In this document: in pieces, positions 17,826 through 27,474 of the stretch
Position numbering within the stretch: position 1 is the first letter of the stretch
How the letters are laid out: every line of letters starts with the position of its first letter
From: Opitutales bacterium
GTDB lineage: Bacteria > Verrucomicrobiota > Verrucomicrobiia > Opitutales > Intestinicryptomonadaceae
Assembly: GCA_015061945.1 (NCBI GenBank)
Contig: SUVP01000002.1
Span: 124,001-188,000 of the forward strand
Direction of reading: 5' to 3'
DNA length: 64,000 bases
Position numbers and translations under genes: made by a program
The notes under the pieces: model-generated
What the model was told of the DNA's origin: nothing
The model's input: the letters and a program-made list of their open reading frames with translations, nothing else
Databases searched by the model: none

Positions 17826-19589
17826 TTAGTGTCTATTAATAAATTCTTCGCAATTAAAAAGTCCCCACGCAAAGTCGATACAATTTACAGCGTTTCTTTC
17901 TTTTTTGGTTCGCATTTTTTGGATTTTAAAGAACGACGCTCTTTCGTGTGGAGTTGGGTATCGGTTTAAGATTGCCAGATACGCACCGTTTAAAAATTTA
18001 TCTCCGCCTAATTTATACAAGCCTTGCAAGTACGGGCTACGCTCGATTTTACTTCTGATATGGCGAGAATTTATCATATGTAATTTTTGCGAAGCCGACG
18101 GATTACATACACGTTCCGAGTCAAGCCCTGTGTCGCGAGACGGCTTACCAAAAAGCTCGAGGAACGATGTTGTTATACTTCCGTCAGGGAGTGCGACAGC
18201 ACTTTCGCCTGCTGGGAATTTTGTGTATGGCTCGGGCGTCGTACTTTCGTAAAGTTCGGCACTGTTTGTTATTTGACAAATTATATCAACAAGTGCTTCG
18301 GCGTCGATTCTCGATACTGGGTAAACTGCAAAATACTTTTTTGCGTCGTTAGGTTCGCAACGTGGAATAAACGATTGTCTATATACTCTCGAAAGGACAA
18401 TATGCTTACACAATTTACGAATATCAAAATTTGTGGATTCAAAATATTTTGCGAGATAATTTAACAACTCTGCGTTTGCTGGTTTGTTTTCTGAAAACAT
18501 ATCATCAACTGGCGATACGATTGGTTGTCCGAACACCCAGTACCAAATTCTATTTGTAATAGCTTTTGAAAAATACGGATTACCTTTTTTTGTAAGCCAC
18601 TTTGCAAATGCTTCGCGTGGATCTTGGTGCGATGCAAGCGATACTGTCGATGCATCTGGAAACATACCGATAAATTGTGTTCGTTTGGTGGGATCGTTAT
18701 AGACGATTTCTTCTTTCCATTCTTTTGTAGATTTGTATGCGAGCCTTTCAAAGAATGCCGAAAGATTGTGTTGGTCGGCTTCGCTCATCTTCTCAAAACG
18801 CATACCCATCAGCGAAAGAGCTACACACGATGCAATCGATTTTGAATTTTTAGACTGCATTGCACGGAAGAAATTAACTTCGCCATTTCTAAAATTACTA
18901 CCTTCCGATACCAACATTTTTTCAATCATCTTTGCGTACGATTCATTGTCGGCAATCGATTTGAAGATGTAGCGGGAATACGCTTGGGCGGCGTTTGGCC
19001 AAAGATTTACGGGGAACTCTGCTTTGATTCTGAAAATATCGCCGAAACGCATTGTCATTCTGTATGTAAATTTTTCAGATGCCAAAAGCGAGTCGACAAG
19101 TTTCGCATATTTATCGGGCGATTTATCGGCGATAAACAAGCGTGTTTGTTTTTCATCGGGAATAGTTCCACACAAGTCGATATGAACACGTCTGATATAC
19201 ACAGCATCGGAACAGAGTCTTGCGGGCTTTAGCGAACGCAACTTCAAATTGCGAGCAACAATATTATCAATTTCGTTTACTGCTACAAATGAATCTGAGT
19301 CCGACTCGTACGGCGATTTCGGTTTTACTGTTTTTTTATTCGCTTTCTTCGTATCAACTTTTTTCTTGTTTGCGACTTTAACCGATTCTGATTTTTTCGT
19401 TGAATCGACTTTCTTCGCATTATTCTTTTTCTTTTGCACCACATTTTTGGGAGCATCAGATTTCTTTTTGTCTACTTGCGAAGTACTCTGATTTTTCTTT
19501 GTCTGTTGTGCAGAATTGTCTTGCGAATATACGATGAGAGAACTCGCAACAAATGCGAAAAACAAGAAAATATATTTCATCAAAAACAT
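17826..19589 (-). CDS. DUF1549/DUF1553 secreted protein with Lys-rich N-terminal region
   Basis: The start is set at 19589 (587 aa) because AGGAGG lies 6 nt upstream; the ORF track opens 18 codons earlier. A signal peptide (MFLMKYIFLFFAFVASSLIV) precedes about 80 residues of Lys/Ser/Asp/Val-rich low-complexity sequence. DUF1549 follows (RRVHIDLCGTIPDEKQ, about residues 130-310) and then DUF1553 (NPYFSKAITNRIWYWVFGQ and LCKHIVLSRVYRQSF). Many planctomycete relatives carry a fused cytochrome-type PSCyt1 domain with CxxCH; none is seen here. It leads the DUF1501 and PPC operon and lies about 57 bp downstream of folC on the same strand. Function is unknown. Confidence 0.85.
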   Translation of the reverse strand: MFLMKYIFLFFAFVASSLIVYSQDNSAQQTKKNQSTSQVDKKKSDAPKNVVQKKKNNAKKVDSTKKSESVKVANKKKVDTKKANKKTVKPKSPYESDSDSFVAVNEIDNIVARNLKLRSLKPARLCSDAVYIRRVHIDLCGTIPDEKQTRLFIADKSPDKYAKLVDSLLASEKFTYRMTMRFGDIFRIKAEFPVNLWPNAAQAYSRYIFKSIADNESYAKMIEKMLVSEGSNFRNGEVNFFRAMQSKNSKSIASCVALSLMGMRFEKMSEADQHNLSAFFERLAYKSTKEWKEEIVYNDPTKRTQFIGMFPDASTVSLASHQDPREAFAKWLTKKGNPYFSKAITNRIWYWVFGQPIVSPVDDMFSENKPANAELLNYLAKYFESTNFDIRKLCKHIVLSRVYRQSFIPRCEPNDAKKYFAVYPVSRIDAEALVDIICQITNSAELYESTTPEPYTKFPAGESAVALPDGSITTSFLELFGKPSRDTGLDSERVCNPSASQKLHMINSRHIRSKIERSPYLQGLYKLGGDKFLNGAYLAILNRYPTPHERASFFKIQKMRTKKERNAVNCIDFAWGLFNCEEFINRH

Positions 19590-19595
19590 AAATGT

Positions 19596-19601
19596 CCTCC
19601 T
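19596..19601 (-). promoter_or_regulatory. Shine-Dalgarno deciding the DUF1549/1553 start
   Basis: AGGAGG on the minus strand, 6 nt before the ATG at 19589. It is one of the few full Shine-Dalgarno sequences in this window. Confidence 0.8.
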
Positions 19602-19646
19602 CACAGAAGAAATCGTATTAAAACCATTCATTTTTTCAAGCAATTT

Positions 19647-20975
19647 TTATTTATATGGAATATCTTGCAGATTATCGGCATCGCTCCCATCGATAGACGC
19701 CAATACTTCGCCTGCAAGATAAATCGAGCCTGTGGAAATGACTGTATCCGACGGTTCCGCACAGGTGCAAACATAGCCCTTCTTATATATATCGGAAACT
19801 TTTCCCGTTTCTACTTCGACCGCACAATCGCCAAGACACTTTCGCAACTCATCAACTGGCAACGCCCGTGGTTGATTTGGTTGGAGCAATATTATTTTCT
19901 TTGCATATTTTGAAATTACTTTCAGAAGTGGCACTGCCCTGTCTTCGCCCAAAACACCAACTGTGATTATCGGACGCACACCTTCCTTAGAAAGCTCGGC
20001 AAGGTTGCTTTCTAAATTTTTTGCACCTTCGTCATTGTGCGACGCATCGACAATCAAGCGTGCACCATTTGCAAGTTTTATCGTCTGCCAACGAGCCGAC
20101 CACTCAACGTGCATAAGCGATTTTTTGGCAATCTCATCTTTCAGATTTAAATATATCGACGACACTTTATTTTTTTCGGCAAGCTCACGCAAGACTTTCG
20201 CACACAAGAGAGCAACTGCACCATTGCGTTTTTGATAATATCCGAAAAGCGAAGTTGTCGGCAACGAGTCGTCTGTTGGGAAATAATCCGACACTTTGTA
20301 TAGCGGTGCATTTTTTTGACGTGCAATTTTCTCGATTTCAGTCATTGCCTCATCAGGAAGAAACCCGCAAACGACAGGCACGCCCGCTTTTATTATCCCT
20401 GCCTTTTCGCGTGCAATTTCAGTGAGCGTTGCACCTAACATTTGGATATGGTCAAACCCGATTGATGTTATCACAGACAAGTCTGGCGTGATAATATTTG
20501 TGGAGTCTAAACGTCCCCCAAGCCCGACTTCTACAACTGCACAATCAACTTTATTTCTCGAGAAATCGAGAAACGCCATAGCTGTCATAAACTCGAAAAA
20601 CGACGGATAACACTCGATATTATTTTTGGGAAATATTGAATCGGCACACTTTTTCAGCTCGAGCGAAAGTTCAGCCAAACGCAACTTTTCAATCGGCTTT
20701 CTATTTATTTGGATACGTTCGCCCAAATAAGTTAGATGTGGCGAAGTGAACATACCAACCTTTAGCCCAGTAGCTCTCAAAATCGATTCAAGCATAGCAC
20801 AAACTGAACCTTTGCCATTTGTACCAGCGATATGAATTTTCGGGAAATCGTTTTGTGGATTCCCCAATTTTGCACAAAATTTTTCGATACGCTCAAGCGA
20901 GTATTTCGACCCTGCGTTGCGTAATGCGTAAAGAAAATCTTGTATTTTTTCCAACTGTAAATCGAGTTCTGACAT
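19647..20975 (-). CDS. folC: Bifunctional folylpolyglutamate / dihydrofolate synthase
   Basis: Cytoplasmic Mur-ligase-family enzyme that adds glutamate to dihydropteroate and to folates. The 442-aa length is typical. The ATP-binding loop is HIAGTNGKGSVCAMLES (about 47-63), followed by VGMFTSPHL, VVEVGLGGRLDSTN (about 145-158), the Mur-ligase SIGFDHIQMLG, and VDASHNDEGAKNLE in the C-terminal domain. It precedes the DUF1549 gene by about 57 bp on the same strand and may be co-transcribed with it, although a functional link is not evident. Confidence 0.94.
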   Translation of the reverse strand: MSELDLQLEKIQDFLYALRNAGSKYSLERIEKFCAKLGNPQNDFPKIHIAGTNGKGSVCAMLESILRATGLKVGMFTSPHLTYLGERIQINRKPIEKLRLAELSLELKKCADSIFPKNNIECYPSFFEFMTAMAFLDFSRNKVDCAVVEVGLGGRLDSTNIITPDLSVITSIGFDHIQMLGATLTEIAREKAGIIKAGVPVVCGFLPDEAMTEIEKIARQKNAPLYKVSDYFPTDDSLPTTSLFGYYQKRNGAVALLCAKVLRELAEKNKVSSIYLNLKDEIAKKSLMHVEWSARWQTIKLANGARLIVDASHNDEGAKNLESNLAELSKEGVRPIITVGVLGEDRAVPLLKVISKYAKKIILLQPNQPRALPVDELRKCLGDCAVEVETGKVSDIYKKGYVCTCAEPSDTVISTGSIYLAGEVLASIDGSDADNLQDIPYK

Positions 20976-21053
20976 TATTAAATTTTCTAAAAAATAGTAT
21001 AGATATCCTCATACAAGTAAACAGAATTTTACAATTAAACAAAAATGATTTTC

Positions 21054-21087
21054 ACAAAAAAAGCTCACTTCAATAAGTGAGCTTTTC
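21054..21087 (-). terminator. Rho-independent terminator after the DUF6259 gene
   Basis: AAAAGCTCACTT pairs with AAGTGAGCTTTT around a 4-nt loop, and the minus strand continues with TTT. It ends the GH5-DUF6259 pair. Confidence 0.88.
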
Positions 21088-21105
21088 GAGTTTACAAAAG
21101 TGCAA

Positions 21106-23193
21106 TTATTTCTTTTTGAAAACAAGCAAGGCTAAATCGTAAAGACCAAGTTCAACCTTTGCATCATCGCCGTCAGCAGTTGCCTTGTATTTGCCCAAGC
21201 CGTCGATTTCGGTAAGCTTGTAGCCATCAATTTCAACTTTGCCCTTGAGATTTTTTTGCCAATTATTTGTTACAAATACTGCAATTTCATCGCCATTTTT
21301 AAATGTCGTGTAGTGCATTTTTCCATTAGAAACTTTTGCATAATCTCGGTCTGAATATGTACCTTCGAGAATCAATCGACGATATTTGTCGCGTAATACA
21401 TTTGCCTTTGCCATATATTGCTTGTAGTGCGGAGTCTCATCGATTGTTTTTCTGCAACGATAAATTTCTATATCGCTTACCAAGCCCCACATCAAGCAAG
21501 TGTTCAAACGACGTTCAATGTCGGAATCATCACGGATTGTGCGGTCGCTCAAAGTGATGTCAGGGAATGCGTAGCGGAAAAGTGGAATATATTTGAATTC
21601 TGGCTTTCCACCTTTTCCTTTGTATGTGTTATAATCAAAACCGCAGATGTGTACAAAGTCGACGTGTTGCGATGTTGCGTCGCCGACATACTCAACACCA
21701 AACGCTACATTTGGAGCTTTTTCTTTGATGTATGCACGGATTTTACGGAGCATTTCTTGCTTATACCACATCATATTTGTGCAAGGAACTTTGTGTCCGT
21801 GCGACTTATCCCAACAGATACGACTTCCAAATCCGAGCTGATCGAGGAAAATCCCGTCAACGCCCAACGCAAGAGCTCTGTCGACGTATTTCTTCAAGAG
21901 AACTTCTTCCCAACCTTTTGTGCCATGGCAACCAGTTACAAACATTTTGTGTCCGAGAACACGTAAGCCTGTGCCTTCGCCACCAAATGGATATTGTTCG
22001 ATGTGCGGTGCACCACTTGGATTTTTCACGCAAAGTTTATGACCTTCGTTTTTGTAAAAATCGGTCGACATATCAATGAGCTGACCATTGAAATACATCA
22101 GCACTTTCCCGCCTTTTGACTGGAATTCTTTGATACGTTTTTTCAATTCAGCATCACCACCTTGAGTCTTTTCTGGGGTATAGAGCGGATAGCCGGCATC
22201 CATACCTTCTTCCCACCAACCGAACATCAACATTGTGTCGATACCACAATCCATACCAGCCTTGCGGATGTTATCCATTTTTGCATATGGGAACAAAATC
22301 GTTCCATATTGATGTCGCAAAATCATTCTCTGCCAACCATTCATTTTCTTGATGAAATCAGGTGCTTTGGGAGCTTTGAACCAAGTTGCACCTTTTGCGT
22401 ATTTTTTCGCAGACACACGCCAATCACCACTATGAGGAGAAATAAGGAATGGTGCTGTTTGATACGATTCACCAGTTTTTATGAATGGATATTTTACCAT
22501 TGCAATATCCATATACTTGAAAACATTGTTCACTTTGCGATACCTTGCAAGGTGCAAAGTCAGCTCAAATTGGGGGTCGAGCGACGCAAACAACAATGAA
22601 TAATTATCGTTCATCAACGTATAAAAATTCATTGTGCGATTCATCGGATATGGAGTGTATCTTTCAACAGCTTTGTTATCTTGCGACTTATATTGTGTTT
22701 GTGCAGAAATTACATTAGCGTAGAAATTCGGGATAATTCCACCGCCACCACCCGAGTGGACATACTTAACGTCTTTGCTCAAGTTAGCATTTTTAATCAT
22801 TGGGAATTGGAATTCACGCAACAATTTGTCTTTTGAATTGTTTGTGATTTTCGCCGAGAAATAAACTTCGTCTTCCTTGACTTCACACTTCACTTCGACT
22901 GGAAATTCTCCGTCGTAATTGATGTTAATTTGTTTATCCGATATTTTCTTAAGCGTAGCTTTTACTTCTTCCGATTCGATTGGTTCTTCGAGAAGTTTGT
23001 CTTGCTGATATATCAAACGCCAAAGACCTTGTCCCCCCGCATAATCGACGTTATCGACCTTATTTTTTAGCGAGACAAGATTGCCATTGTCGTCAAACTC
23101 GACCGCTACTTTGTCAGTTTCGATGCGTTCGTTTGCAAAAGCCGATGCACACAGAAACGTTATTGTTGCCAGTATGTGTGTATATTTTCTCAT
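21106..23193 (-). CDS. Secreted DUF6259 protein, TIM-barrel glycosidase-like
   Basis: A 695-aa protein with signal peptide about 1-20 (ending SAFA). The N-terminal about 270 residues form a beta-supersandwich like that of GH31/GH36-type enzymes (VAVEFDDNGNLVSLKNK). A TIM-barrel-like part follows (about 290-600): DTMLMFGWWEEGMDAGYP, KVLMYFNGQLID, and DGIFLDQLGFG, where Asp could be catalytic, then FGVEYVGDA. The C-terminal beta domain covers about 620-695. This is the pattern of DUF6259. The gene begins 8 bp after the GH5 stop, so the two are an operon and likely act on one glycan. Specificity is unknown. Confidence 0.78.
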   Translation of the reverse strand: MRKYTHILATITFLCASAFANERIETDKVAVEFDDNGNLVSLKNKVDNVDYAGGQGLWRLIYQQDKLLEEPIESEEVKATLKKISDKQININYDGEFPVEVKCEVKEDEVYFSAKITNNSKDKLLREFQFPMIKNANLSKDVKYVHSGGGGGIIPNFYANVISAQTQYKSQDNKAVERYTPYPMNRTMNFYTLMNDNYSLLFASLDPQFELTLHLARYRKVNNVFKYMDIAMVKYPFIKTGESYQTAPFLISPHSGDWRVSAKKYAKGATWFKAPKAPDFIKKMNGWQRMILRHQYGTILFPYAKMDNIRKAGMDCGIDTMLMFGWWEEGMDAGYPLYTPEKTQGGDAELKKRIKEFQSKGGKVLMYFNGQLIDMSTDFYKNEGHKLCVKNPSGAPHIEQYPFGGEGTGLRVLGHKMFVTGCHGTKGWEEVLLKKYVDRALALGVDGIFLDQLGFGSRICWDKSHGHKVPCTNMMWYKQEMLRKIRAYIKEKAPNVAFGVEYVGDATSQHVDFVHICGFDYNTYKGKGGKPEFKYIPLFRYAFPDITLSDRTIRDDSDIERRLNTCLMWGLVSDIEIYRCRKTIDETPHYKQYMAKANVLRDKYRRLILEGTYSDRDYAKVSNGKMHYTTFKNGDEIAVFVTNNWQKNLKGKVEIDGYKLTEIDGLGKYKATADGDDAKVELGLYDLALLVFKKK

Positions 23194-23201
23194 ATTATGT
23201 T

Positions 23202-24770
23202 TTAGTTTTTATTTTTTGAATATGCTTTTAGTAAAATTTTTTTCGATGGTGTATCAACTTTTGATGGTTTTAAATTGTTCTTGTTTGAATCGTATTCGAC
23301 ATTCCATACCGAAGCTTCGCAGAACGAGTGGTACGACCAGTGCCAGTTGTATTTCTCGAAAATATCGATACAATCGGCTATATATTGGTCTGCACCCTTT
23401 AGCCAACGCACGCAAGAAAATTCGCCGATGTAAATTTGAGCTCCCCACTTTTGCTGAAATTCTACAATCGGTTGTAGTTGTTCTTCCAAATATTTTTTGT
23501 CAGCTTTTGCGTCGGGATACGACGGCGGAATTTTCCATTCGGGACGAGCCCCGACATTGTAGTGCGTATGCGTGTGTGGCATATACATGTGTGCTTGATA
23601 AACGATATTCTTCAATGGAAGCGGTCGCAAAGTTTTGAAACCTTTTGGATTCGACCACTGAATTGCTGCAACAGATATTGGTGTTTCAGCATCAACTTCG
23701 CGAATTGCTTTTGCTGCCATATATTGTAGCTTGATTGCATCGTACTTGTATGGTCGTGTCTGAATTGGCTCATTTATCAAATCATAACACCAGACTCCCG
23801 GATGACCTTTTAATTCTGTCGCAATACGTTTCCAAATTTCGACAAATTTATCTGCATAACGCTTTTCATTAAACATCTTTAGGTCTTTATTCCAATATCT
23901 AAACCCTGGGTAAGACCCGAGAACAATAGCAACTTTTACGCCATGCTTCGCACAGTAGTCGAGTTCCTTTTTTAGAATTGCAAAAGTTTCTTCAAACCAT
24001 TTGTCGTACATTTGCATATAGTCTGGAGAATTCAAAATGCGTGCATGCTCTTCCGAAAAATTGAAACGCTCATCTCCTGGGGCACCACTGAATCCCATTC
24101 TCAAGAGATTACCGCCCCAATTTTTGAACTTTTTAACTTCGTATTCAGAAAGCCTTAAACGTGTTGACGCACCACGTCTATGCGGAATATTTTTGTAAGC
24201 TTGCGTATATTCACATTTGAAATTCGGTGGAAGATTGGGTTCCCAAAGTTTTGCAAAATCGTCGAGATGAAATTTTGCTCTTTTAAATTTCAGCACACCT
24301 TTCATATTTTGGAAACCTAAGACAAGACGTGCTTTTGATGCGTCAGCTGGGAGCTTATCGAGAATCAACGCACACTCTGCCCACCCCTTGTCCATAGAAT
24401 TCCAAAACCGAGAATAGTGCGTTTTGCCTCCCGAAGTATACGCAATAATCGCAGTGATTGACGATTTTTTCGATGGGTCTATTGGCGTACAATTCGCCTT
24501 TAAATCAAAAACGAGCATCGCATATCTTCCAGCGTACTGGGAAATGTCGATAGGCATTGCGACAACGTGATTCGCATCCAAACCTTGCACGTCGGGAACT
24601 TTAAGCGAAAGTACGCCCTTGTAATACGATACAGATAAATCCTTGACCGTATTCGTCTGCTTGCAAAACCCCGATAAATCAAGTGTCGGACTAACCGATT
24701 TTGAACCCGATGCAAATATTGGCAAAGCAAGTACCAACATCAATATAGATAGTAGATAGTGTTTTTTCAT
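23202..24770 (-). CDS. Secreted GH5-family glycoside hydrolase (cellulase-like)
   Basis: The ATG at 24770 (522 aa) is preferred because it gives a clean signal peptide (MKKHYLLSILMLVLALPIFA); the ORF track adds 12 non-signal residues. The N-terminal about 150 residues look like a beta-sandwich. A GH5 TIM barrel follows: NLLRMGFSGAPGDE, VKVAIVLGSYPGFR, then the acid/base Glu in VWCYDLINEPIQ and the nucleophile Glu in IYIGEFSCVRW, with the barrel-top segment YQAHMYMPHTH between them. GH5 covers endoglucanases, mannanases and others; the subfamily cannot be read here. It is translated just before the DUF6259 gene and shares its terminator. Confidence 0.88.
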   Translation of the reverse strand: MKKHYLLSILMLVLALPIFASGSKSVSPTLDLSGFCKQTNTVKDLSVSYYKGVLSLKVPDVQGLDANHVVAMPIDISQYAGRYAMLVFDLKANCTPIDPSKKSSITAIIAYTSGGKTHYSRFWNSMDKGWAECALILDKLPADASKARLVLGFQNMKGVLKFKRAKFHLDDFAKLWEPNLPPNFKCEYTQAYKNIPHRRGASTRLRLSEYEVKKFKNWGGNLLRMGFSGAPGDERFNFSEEHARILNSPDYMQMYDKWFEETFAILKKELDYCAKHGVKVAIVLGSYPGFRYWNKDLKMFNEKRYADKFVEIWKRIATELKGHPGVWCYDLINEPIQTRPYKYDAIKLQYMAAKAIREVDAETPISVAAIQWSNPKGFKTLRPLPLKNIVYQAHMYMPHTHTHYNVGARPEWKIPPSYPDAKADKKYLEEQLQPIVEFQQKWGAQIYIGEFSCVRWLKGADQYIADCIDIFEKYNWHWSYHSFCEASVWNVEYDSNKNNLKPSKVDTPSKKILLKAYSKNKN

Positions 24771-24860
24771 AAGATATATGCGATAAAGTTGCATATGAAT
24801 TATCATCTCAAAGGTTTGAGAAAGTCAATATAAAAACTGAAAACAAAAATTTGCCGAGCA

Positions 24861-25993
<1,133 letters not shown>

Positions 25994-26018
25994 CATTTCT
26001 TGAAAATCTTATAAAAAA

Positions 26019-26057
26019 GAAGAGCATTCAGAATTTATCTGAGTGCTCTCTTTTTTT
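26019..26057 (+). terminator. Rho-independent terminator after gap
   Basis: AGAGCATTCAGA pairs with TCTGAGTGCTCT (one G-U wobble) around ATTTA, followed by a T-run. Confidence 0.9.
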
Positions 26058-26086
26058 GACACTCTTGTCCAAAGAATGCAGACGAA

Positions 26087-26182
26087 ATGGAAGCCTTATT
26101 TTCCAAAGGTGGAAAAATGGAAATCATCGAGAAAGAGGTAAAAGGTGACACTATTTATTTAACAGTGGAGGAAGTTTTATGA
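26087..26182 (+). CDS. Possible 31-aa ORF or gene remnant
   Basis: MEALFSKGGKMEIIEKEVKG... ending LTVEEVL has a balanced, protein-like composition that is unusual for a random AT-rich frame. It is open only from a stop just upstream and has no evident promoter or ribosome site. Its 3' end overlaps the convergent minus-strand ORF at 26155. It could be the C-terminal relic of a larger protein. No family recognised. Confidence 0.25.
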   Translation: MEALFSKGGKMEIIEKEVKGDTIYLTVEEVL

Positions 26183-26424
26183 TGAACCAAGGGCAACTTA
26201 TTATAAAAGCTTTTTCCAGATTTTATGCGATTCAAAAAGTTCTGATGCATATATTCAGAATATCTAACAGGATCAGACAAGCCATGAAGTTGGGCAAGTT
26301 CTATACCTCTCAAACTCTTTTCCACTTCAGACATCAAAGAATCGTTTTCAATGCGTTCGCATTCCGCATTTATCCATTCAAAAAGCGGATCGCTACATTT
26401 ACCAAATTCTTCGTTATTAGCCAT
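26155..26424 (-). CDS. Hypothetical acidic small protein (89 aa)
   Basis: From the ATG at 26424 the product is MANNEEFGKCSDPLFEWINA... continuing with SEVEKSLRGIELAQLHG and RYSEYMHQNFLNRI. It is rich in Glu and polar residues and looks mostly alpha-helical. An in-frame TTG seven codons upstream (26445) could also start it. The overlapping plus-strand ORF at 26179 is Phe/His/Arg rich and looks like its shadow. It lies in the accessory island after gap, with no recognised domain; a small phage or mobile-element gene is possible but unsupported. Confidence 0.45.
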   Translation of the reverse strand: MANNEEFGKCSDPLFEWINAECERIENDSLMSEVEKSLRGIELAQLHGLSDPVRYSEYMHQNFLNRIKSGKSFYNKLPLVHHKTSSTVK

Positions 26425-26502
26425 AACACAAACACCATCGGACAAAATTTCTAAAAAAACAAGTAAAAATGTTCAATATTTCATTACAGGCAAAAGGTAA
26501 TC

Positions 26503-26676
26503 CTACTGAAAATTTGCAAAAGTATTAGCAACCCCATTTATAGAATTTGAAAGATTGCCAAATCCAAGAGCATTTATCTTTGCAATTTCTGCATTGAGTT
26601 CTTGAAGTTGCGAAAGTAATTTTGCAACCTCCTCTTGATTTACTATTGTGCTAATATTTATTGTAAAATCTGACAT
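26503..26676 (-). CDS. Hypothetical 57-aa protein
   Basis: MSDFTINISTIVNQEEVAKL... then QLQELNAEIAKINALGFGN. Residues 14-38 have heptad-like Leu/Ile spacing, suggesting a short coiled coil, and the end is Asn/Gly/Phe rich. The ATG at 26676 is preferred over the upstream codons of the ORF track because those overlap the divergent cassette promoter at 26694. It could be a truncated N-terminus of a coiled-coil phage protein, but this is only a compositional resemblance. Confidence 0.4.
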   Translation of the reverse strand: MSDFTINISTIVNQEEVAKLLSQLQELNAEIAKINALGFGNLSNSINGVANTFANFQ

Positions 26677-26693
26677 TTTTAGTTCGATTTTTC

Positions 26694-26721
26694 TTGAATT
26701 GTTAAAAAAATGTGCGATATT
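26694..26721 (+). promoter_or_regulatory. Cassette 1 promoter
   Basis: TTGAAT, a 16-bp spacer and GATATT. The -10 ends 14 nt before the ATG of the first small membrane-protein gene, so the leader is about 8 nt. The surrounding CTTGAWTTGTTAAAA...TGTGCGATATT is shared with the next cassette. Confidence 0.6.
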
Positions 26722-26735
26722 CTGCTTATACAACG

Positions 26736-26909
26736 ATGATACAAGAGATTACATTTTTAGAATTTTTAGAGGTTATATTGAGCTTTATGCCTTATATTCT
26801 TTTGTGGATTTTTTTAGTATTTGTTGGTTGGACTATCATCGGGTGGTTTCAGTCTCATAAATTTCGTACCTACGGTGAGTCCTTCCATGATGAGTATATA
26901 GATCCTTAA
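26736..26909 (+). CDS. Small single-helix membrane protein, cassette 1 (57 aa)
   Basis: MIQEITFLEFLEVILSFMPY... has one long hydrophobic helix at about residues 10-33 (FMPYILLWIFLVFVGWTIIG), then a short basic stretch and a polar tail, GESFHDEYIDP. The ATG at 26736 is preferred; the ORF-track start is a GTG inside the -10 region. No Shine-Dalgarno is present and the predicted transcript is nearly leaderless. It is followed at once by a terminator. Tail and flanks are shared with two further cassettes, so it belongs to a small duplicated family. Function unknown. Confidence 0.6.
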   Translation: MIQEITFLEFLEVILSFMPYILLWIFLVFVGWTIIGWFQSHKFRTYGESFHDEYIDP

Positions 26910-26922
26910 CCCTTTTCGCTTT

Positions 26923-26957
26923 CCCTCAGTTCAGAGTTTAATCTGCTGAGGGTTTTT
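26923..26957 (+). terminator. Cassette 1 terminator
   Basis: CCCTCAG pairs with CTGAGGG, with an inner CAGA/TCTG stem, followed by TTTTTG. The same hairpin occurs after each cassette. Confidence 0.85.
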
Positions 26958-26992
26958 GTTATCGTGTAGCGTTTTCATTTATCCGATTTTTC

Positions 26993-27020
26993 TTGATTTG
27001 TTAAAATTTTGTGCGATATT
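26993..27020 (+). promoter_or_regulatory. Cassette 2 promoter
   Basis: TTGATT, a 16-bp spacer and GATATT. The -10 ends 10 nt before the ATG at 27031, implying a leaderless or nearly leaderless mRNA. Confidence 0.6.
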
Positions 27021-27030
27021 TCTCTTAGAA

Positions 27031-27189
27031 ATGGAAACGGAACCTACATTATTATTTAAGATTTTTGATTTAATACTGCAGATTATTGTGTTTTTTGTGG
27101 TAATGGGTGTCTTCGGTTTATTTATATGGTTTTGTGATTGCTTTAGTAATATCAAAGGTCCTTCTTTTTACGATAGGTATATAAAATAA
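27031..27189 (+). CDS. Small single-helix membrane protein, cassette 2 (52 aa)
   Basis: METEPTLLFKIFDLILQIIV... with a hydrophobic helix at about residues 8-33 (IIVFFVVMGVFGLFIWFCDC) and a tail, GPSFYDRYIK, that aligns with the cassette 1 tail. The ORF track opens upstream within the promoter and is too long. There is no Shine-Dalgarno. The hydrophobic core has diverged strongly from cassette 1 while the flanking DNA is nearly identical. Function unknown. Confidence 0.58.
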   Translation: METEPTLLFKIFDLILQIIVFFVVMGVFGLFIWFCDCFSNIKGPSFYDRYIK

Positions 27190-27212
27190 TACGCTCTAAC
27201 CCTTTTCGTTTT

Positions 27213-27247
27213 CCCTCAGTTCAGAGTTTAATCTGCTGAGAGATTTT
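27213..27247 (+). terminator. Cassette 2 terminator, slightly weakened
   Basis: Same hairpin as cassette 1, but the 3' arm reads CTGAGAG, which breaks one outer pair. The T-run (ATTTTG) is shorter. Confidence 0.7.
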
Positions 27248-27282
27248 GTTATCGTATAGCGTTTTCATTTATCCAATTTTGC

Positions 27283-27311
27283 TTGATTTGTAAAAAAAAG
27301 CACACGATAGT
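27283..27311 (+). promoter_or_regulatory. Cassette 3 promoter
   Basis: TTGATT, a 17-bp spacer and GATAGT, 10 nt before the ATG at 27322. A TATAAATATA follows and could shift the -10 by a few bases. Confidence 0.55.
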
Positions 27312-27321
27312 ATAAATATAA

Positions 27322-27462
27322 ATGGATACTATATTAGATATTTTTATAAACCTTTTGATCGTTATTGGAATTCCAACAATAATGCTTTTCTTCTATTCGT
27401 TGTTTGAAAAATTTTCTCAAAAATATGGTACAACCACTATTTACGATCATCTTCCAAAATGA
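27322..27462 (+). CDS. Small single-helix membrane protein, cassette 3 (46 aa)
   Basis: This gene is too short for the ORF track. MDTILDIFINLLIVIGIPTI... has a hydrophobic helix at about residues 4-27, then FEKFSQKYGTTTIYDHLPK. The stop TGA is followed in frame by TAC ATA GAT CCT TAA, i.e. the YIDP end of cassette 1, so the 3' end appears shortened relative to cassette 1. It has the same promoter and terminator context as its two neighbours. Function unknown. Confidence 0.55.
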   Translation: MDTILDIFINLLIVIGIPTIMLFFYSLFEKFSQKYGTTTIYDHLPK

Positions 27463-27474
27463 TACATAGATCCT

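Larger units (their letters stand above)
26907..27020 (+). repeat. Inter-cassette repeat, copy 1 (terminator plus next promoter)
   Basis: Starts TAACCCTTTTCG and includes the CCCTCAG...CTGAGGG hairpin, a conserved spacer (GTTATCGTGTAGCGTTTTCA) and the next promoter. The first about 94 nt match copy 2 with only a handful of differences, much more similar than the ORFs between them. Confidence 0.8.
27197..27311 (+). repeat. Inter-cassette repeat, copy 2
   Basis: Same order as copy 1, including ATCGTATAGCGTTTTCATTT and the promoter. It carries a base change in the terminator stem (CTGAGAG in place of CTGAGGG). Confidence 0.8.

Noticed and set aside
26179-26454. 91-aa plus-strand ORF overlapping the 26155 minus-strand gene
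   Set aside because: Its composition (Phe, His, Arg, Ile) looks like a shadow; the minus-strand frame is more protein-like.
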